From assembly GCF_011045115.1 (NCBI RefSeq), contig NZ_JAAKZG010000009.1, forward strand, positions 162,764 through 226,763: a stretch of 64,000 bases of DNA, in the 5' to 3' direction. Source of the DNA: Mesorhizobium zhangyense (GTDB taxonomy: Bacteria; Pseudomonadota; Alphaproteobacteria; Rhizobiales; Rhizobiaceae). Position numbers and translations under genes: made by a program. Positions 62,087-64,000 of this stretch are shown in pieces. The notes beneath the pieces were generated by a model. It did not search any database and had not been told where the DNA came from. It saw nothing but the letters and a program-made list of their open reading frames with translations. Within the stretch, counting starts at the first letter, position 1. Every line of letters begins with the position of its first letter.

Positions 62087-63328
62087 GTGCCTGGTGATCG
62101 GGTCGTTCATGACAAGTGGGGAAGCGGAACAGTATCCTTATCAGAAGGAGTCAGCGTAAGCGTATCGTTCGATGCCGGCGGCAATCGCACGATCCTGGCT
62201 GGTTATCTTCGATCCGGTTCTCCGAAGGCCGATAACGATAACGAGAACCCGACGAACTTTCTGCCTTATCTTTGCCCCGCAGAGTGGCAGGACGTTCCTG
62301 TGCCGGCGCGTGAGTGGTGGTCCGAAGGTCTAGTTCCAATGCGGCAGGTGACCATCCTGAATGGCGACGGTGGTGTTGGCAAATCCCTTGCCGCGCTTCA
62401 GCTAGCCGCAGCCGGTGCGCTTCAGTGCGACACGCTGGGGCTTCGCCCGATGGCCGGTCGCGTCCTGTACGTTGGTGCAGAAGATGAGGCCGAAGAATTC
62501 CATCGACGTCTGGCCGATATAGTCAATATGCACCACCGTCAAATGTCCGACCTAACCGATTTCAGGCTTTTGCCCCTGGCGGATAGAGACGCGCTACTGG
62601 CCGTTCCGGAGAAGGACGGCACGATGCGACCAACGCCATTATGGCTTACCGTTGCAGTCGACGCGCGGGCGTTCCTGCCGAAGCTTATCGTTCTGGACAC
62701 TAGCGCGGACCTGTTCGGCGGTGACGAGATCAAGCGGAATCAGGTTCGACAATTCATTTCGATGCTCCGAAAGCTGGCCATCGAGATTGATTGTGCGATC
62801 ATCTTGCTATCCCATCCGTCGGTTTCCGGAATGCAAACTGGCACCGGGTCGTCGGGATCGACGGCGTGGAACAACAGTGCGCGAAGTCGACTTTATCTGA
62901 CGCGCCCGGAAGGCAAAGACGAGGACCCCGACGCCCGCATCCTACGCACGATGAAGGCAAATTACGGCAAGGTAGGCGCCGAGTTGCGGCTGCGGTGGCA
63001 AGACGGCGCATTTGTACTCGATGACGGGAGGCCGAGCGCAATCGCCGGCTTGCTGCATAAGCATGCCGAGAAGACCTACATAGCTGTACTTTCTAAATTG
63101 AACAGACAAGGTCAGCGGCTCAGTCCCAATCCGAGTGCCACTTACGCGCCGAAGGTAATTGCAACGCACCCTGACGCGAAAGGGGTTTCGAAGAAGGATC
63201 TGGCCGCCGCACAGCAGCGCCTGCTTGATGCTGGAACAATTCGCATTGTCAGCGAGGGGCCACCATCGCGTCAGTACAATCGTCTTCTCGTCGCTTCCGA
63301 GACTTATGGGGGGGTGCCTTCGAACTAA
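62087..63328 (+). CDS. RepA-like AAA ATPase with N-terminal Tudor-like domain
   Basis: 413 residues from GTG 62087; a GTG at 61997 would overlap the previous gene by 74 bases and is less likely. Residues 1-45 (PGDRVVHDKWGSGTVSLSEG, VSVSFDAGGNRTILAGYL) resemble the Tudor-like tail of UvrD/PcrA helicases. The core is a hexameric RepA/RecA-type ATPase: Walker A LNGDGGVGKSLAALQLA (about residue 90), Walker B KLIVLDTSADLFG and ILLSHPS. It ends with a winged-helix-like region (SKKDLAAAQQRLLDAG). Probably the replication or partition ATPase of the element. Confidence 0.82.
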   Translation: MPGDRVVHDKWGSGTVSLSEGVSVSVSFDAGGNRTILAGYLRSGSPKADNDNENPTNFLPYLCPAEWQDVPVPAREWWSEGLVPMRQVTILNGDGGVGKSLAALQLAAAGALQCDTLGLRPMAGRVLYVGAEDEAEEFHRRLADIVNMHHRQMSDLTDFRLLPLADRDALLAVPEKDGTMRPTPLWLTVAVDARAFLPKLIVLDTSADLFGGDEIKRNQVRQFISMLRKLAIEIDCAIILLSHPSVSGMQTGTGSSGSTAWNNSARSRLYLTRPEGKDEDPDARILRTMKANYGKVGAELRLRWQDGAFVLDDGRPSAIAGLLHKHAEKTYIAVLSKLNRQGQRLSPNPSATYAPKVIATHPDAKGVSKKDLAAAQQRLLDAGTIRIVSEGPPSRQYNRLLVASETYGGVPSN

Positions 63329-63424
63329 CCTTCGCACCCCGCTTCGAACGCCTTCGAACCCCTTCGAACTGGGGTGTTCGCGCACCCCCTATATACCCCC
63401 AGCAGTGTGCGAAGGGGTTCGCAC
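63317..63424. repeat. Iteron-like CCTTCGAAC cluster and hairpins
   Basis: Copies of CCTTCGAAC or one-base variants begin at 63317, 63329, 63341, 63351 and 63361 (spacings 12, 12, 10, 10), the first overlapping the stop of the ATPase gene. Next come GGGGTG-TTCGCG-CACCCC (63371-63388), CTATATACCCCC, and GTGCGAA-GGGG-TTCGCAC (63407-63424). A further CCTTCGAAC is at 63487-63495. Helical-turn spacing beside a RepA-type gene is what an iteron origin or autoregulatory operator looks like; function is inference. Confidence 0.6.
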
Positions 63425-63542
63425 CCGGTCTGGTTGGGACCGGGCGCCCCTTCGACACCGCATATCAACAGGAAAGCAAATGCCACCCCTTCGAACTCAT
63501 CGCCAACAAGGAGCGCCCGCCTGGCGCGGCCCGGCTCCAGCA

Positions 63543-63689
63543 ATGACCAAGGACTTTCACTTGCCGTCAGATGGCGTTACCGGATTGGACCGGTTTAACG
63601 CAGCCGCTTCTGGCGTTCACGTATCGACACCGCGGCCGCATGTGGCTGCGAATGACAATCGCACACCGGAGGAAAAAGATGCAGCCTGA
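63543..63689 (+). CDS. Small protein (48 aa) of the integrated element
   Basis: MTKDFHLPSDGVTGLDRFNA and then HVAANDNRTPEEKDAA. From ATG 63543; an ATG at 63480 in frame is an alternative. Ribosome site weak. The final codons overlap the next gene's start. Contains the ANDN motif seen also in the neighbours. No function recognised. The 214 bases before it contain the iteron-like cluster. Confidence 0.5.
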   Translation: MTKDFHLPSDGVTGLDRFNAAASGVHVSTPRPHVAANDNRTPEEKDAA

Positions 63690-64000
63690 TCACGAAACAA
63701 AATACCGCTCCTTCCTCGATGGTCTCTCCGCATATCTTGAGCGCAAATCGGCACCGTCGAAACCGCGTCGCAATCAGAAGGCCAAGCAGTTTGAGCCACT
63801 GCGGGCATGGCGCGATCAAACAGAAGAAGAGCCGTTGAACTCAAATTGGTCGCTGGTCGCAGCCAATGACAATTCAAAGCCGGAAGGCGCTGATGAGGAG
63901 GAATATGATTATGACGCCGAGATGGCCCGCGAGATCGTGCCGTCGGTCGGGCAGATCATGAAGGCAGCAAATTCTGATGATGTCGAACGCAACGCTACTT
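63679..64000 (+). CDS. Hypothetical protein of the integrated element, partial
   Basis: ATG 63679 with GGAGG 6 bases upstream; frame open for 107 codons to the window end. Begins MQPDHETKYRSFLDGLSAYL, has a basic stretch PRRNQKAKQ, then VAANDNSKPEG and an acidic run DEEEYDYDAE. No family recognised. Overlaps the preceding small gene by 11 bases, suggesting coupled translation. Confidence 0.75.
   Translation, partial: MQPDHETKYRSFLDGLSAYLERKSAPSKPRRNQKAKQFEPLRAWRDQTEEEPLNSNWSLVAANDNSKPEGADEEEYDYDAEMAREIVPSVGQIMKAANSDDVERNAT

Overview
This is high-GC alphaproteobacterial DNA, most likely from the Rhizobiales and Mesorhizobium-like. The grounds are the imp-type type VI secretion locus, the palindromic intergenic repeats, the family of calcium-binding RTX proteins and the alphaproteobacterial character of the proteins. 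That assignment is inference; no 16S or other marker gene is present.

Bases 1-16,690 hold a type VI secretion system (T6SS). A minus-strand operon runs tssA-tssB-tssC-hcp-tssE-tssF-tssG-tagH-tssJ-tssK-tssL-tssM, with tssM cut by the window edge. The ATPase gene clpV/tssH is divergent on the plus strand. No vgrG, PAAR or effector gene lies in the window.

Bases 16,690-29,560 form a transport and salvage region. It has a spermidine/putrescine-type ABC importer (binding protein, two permeases, ATPase), a deaminase-type amidohydrolase, two M20 metallo-hydrolases, an adenine-deaminase-like protein, a nucleoside hydrolase, a phosphoribosyltransferase and tRNA-Gln(CTG). Four long inverted-repeat elements sit between these genes.

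Bases 29,780-35,600 are housekeeping: a tiny lipoprotein, an LPG-synthase-type membrane protein, a Ppx/GppA phosphatase overlapping rlmE, an MFS exporter and two small unknown proteins.

Bases 35,770-56,690 are the most unusual part. Eleven consecutive genes (called R1 to R11 here: three minus, six plus, two minus) all encode RTX proteins that end in the same module of about 110 residues and a hydrophobic C-terminal tail typical of type I secretion substrates. N-terminal halves differ: one is a serralysin metalloprotease (R3), two carry exact 423-bp tandem repeats (R4, R5), five appear to share an unrecognised N-terminal domain (R1, R7, R8, R10, R11) and three are RTX repeats throughout (R2, R6, R9). 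No type I exporter is encoded here. Duplicated 5' regions, near-identical 3' ends and similar hairpins show that the family grew by local duplication and probably gene conversion.

Bases 56,985-59,200 hold a nuclease-fold protein, a second tiny lipoprotein, a methyltransferase and a helix-turn-helix protein. From about 59.6 kb to the right edge there is an integrated element: tyrosine integrase, AlpA-like regulator, an unknown protein, a SpoVG-like protein, a RepA-type ATPase, an iteron-like repeat cluster and two small proteins, the last cut by the window end.
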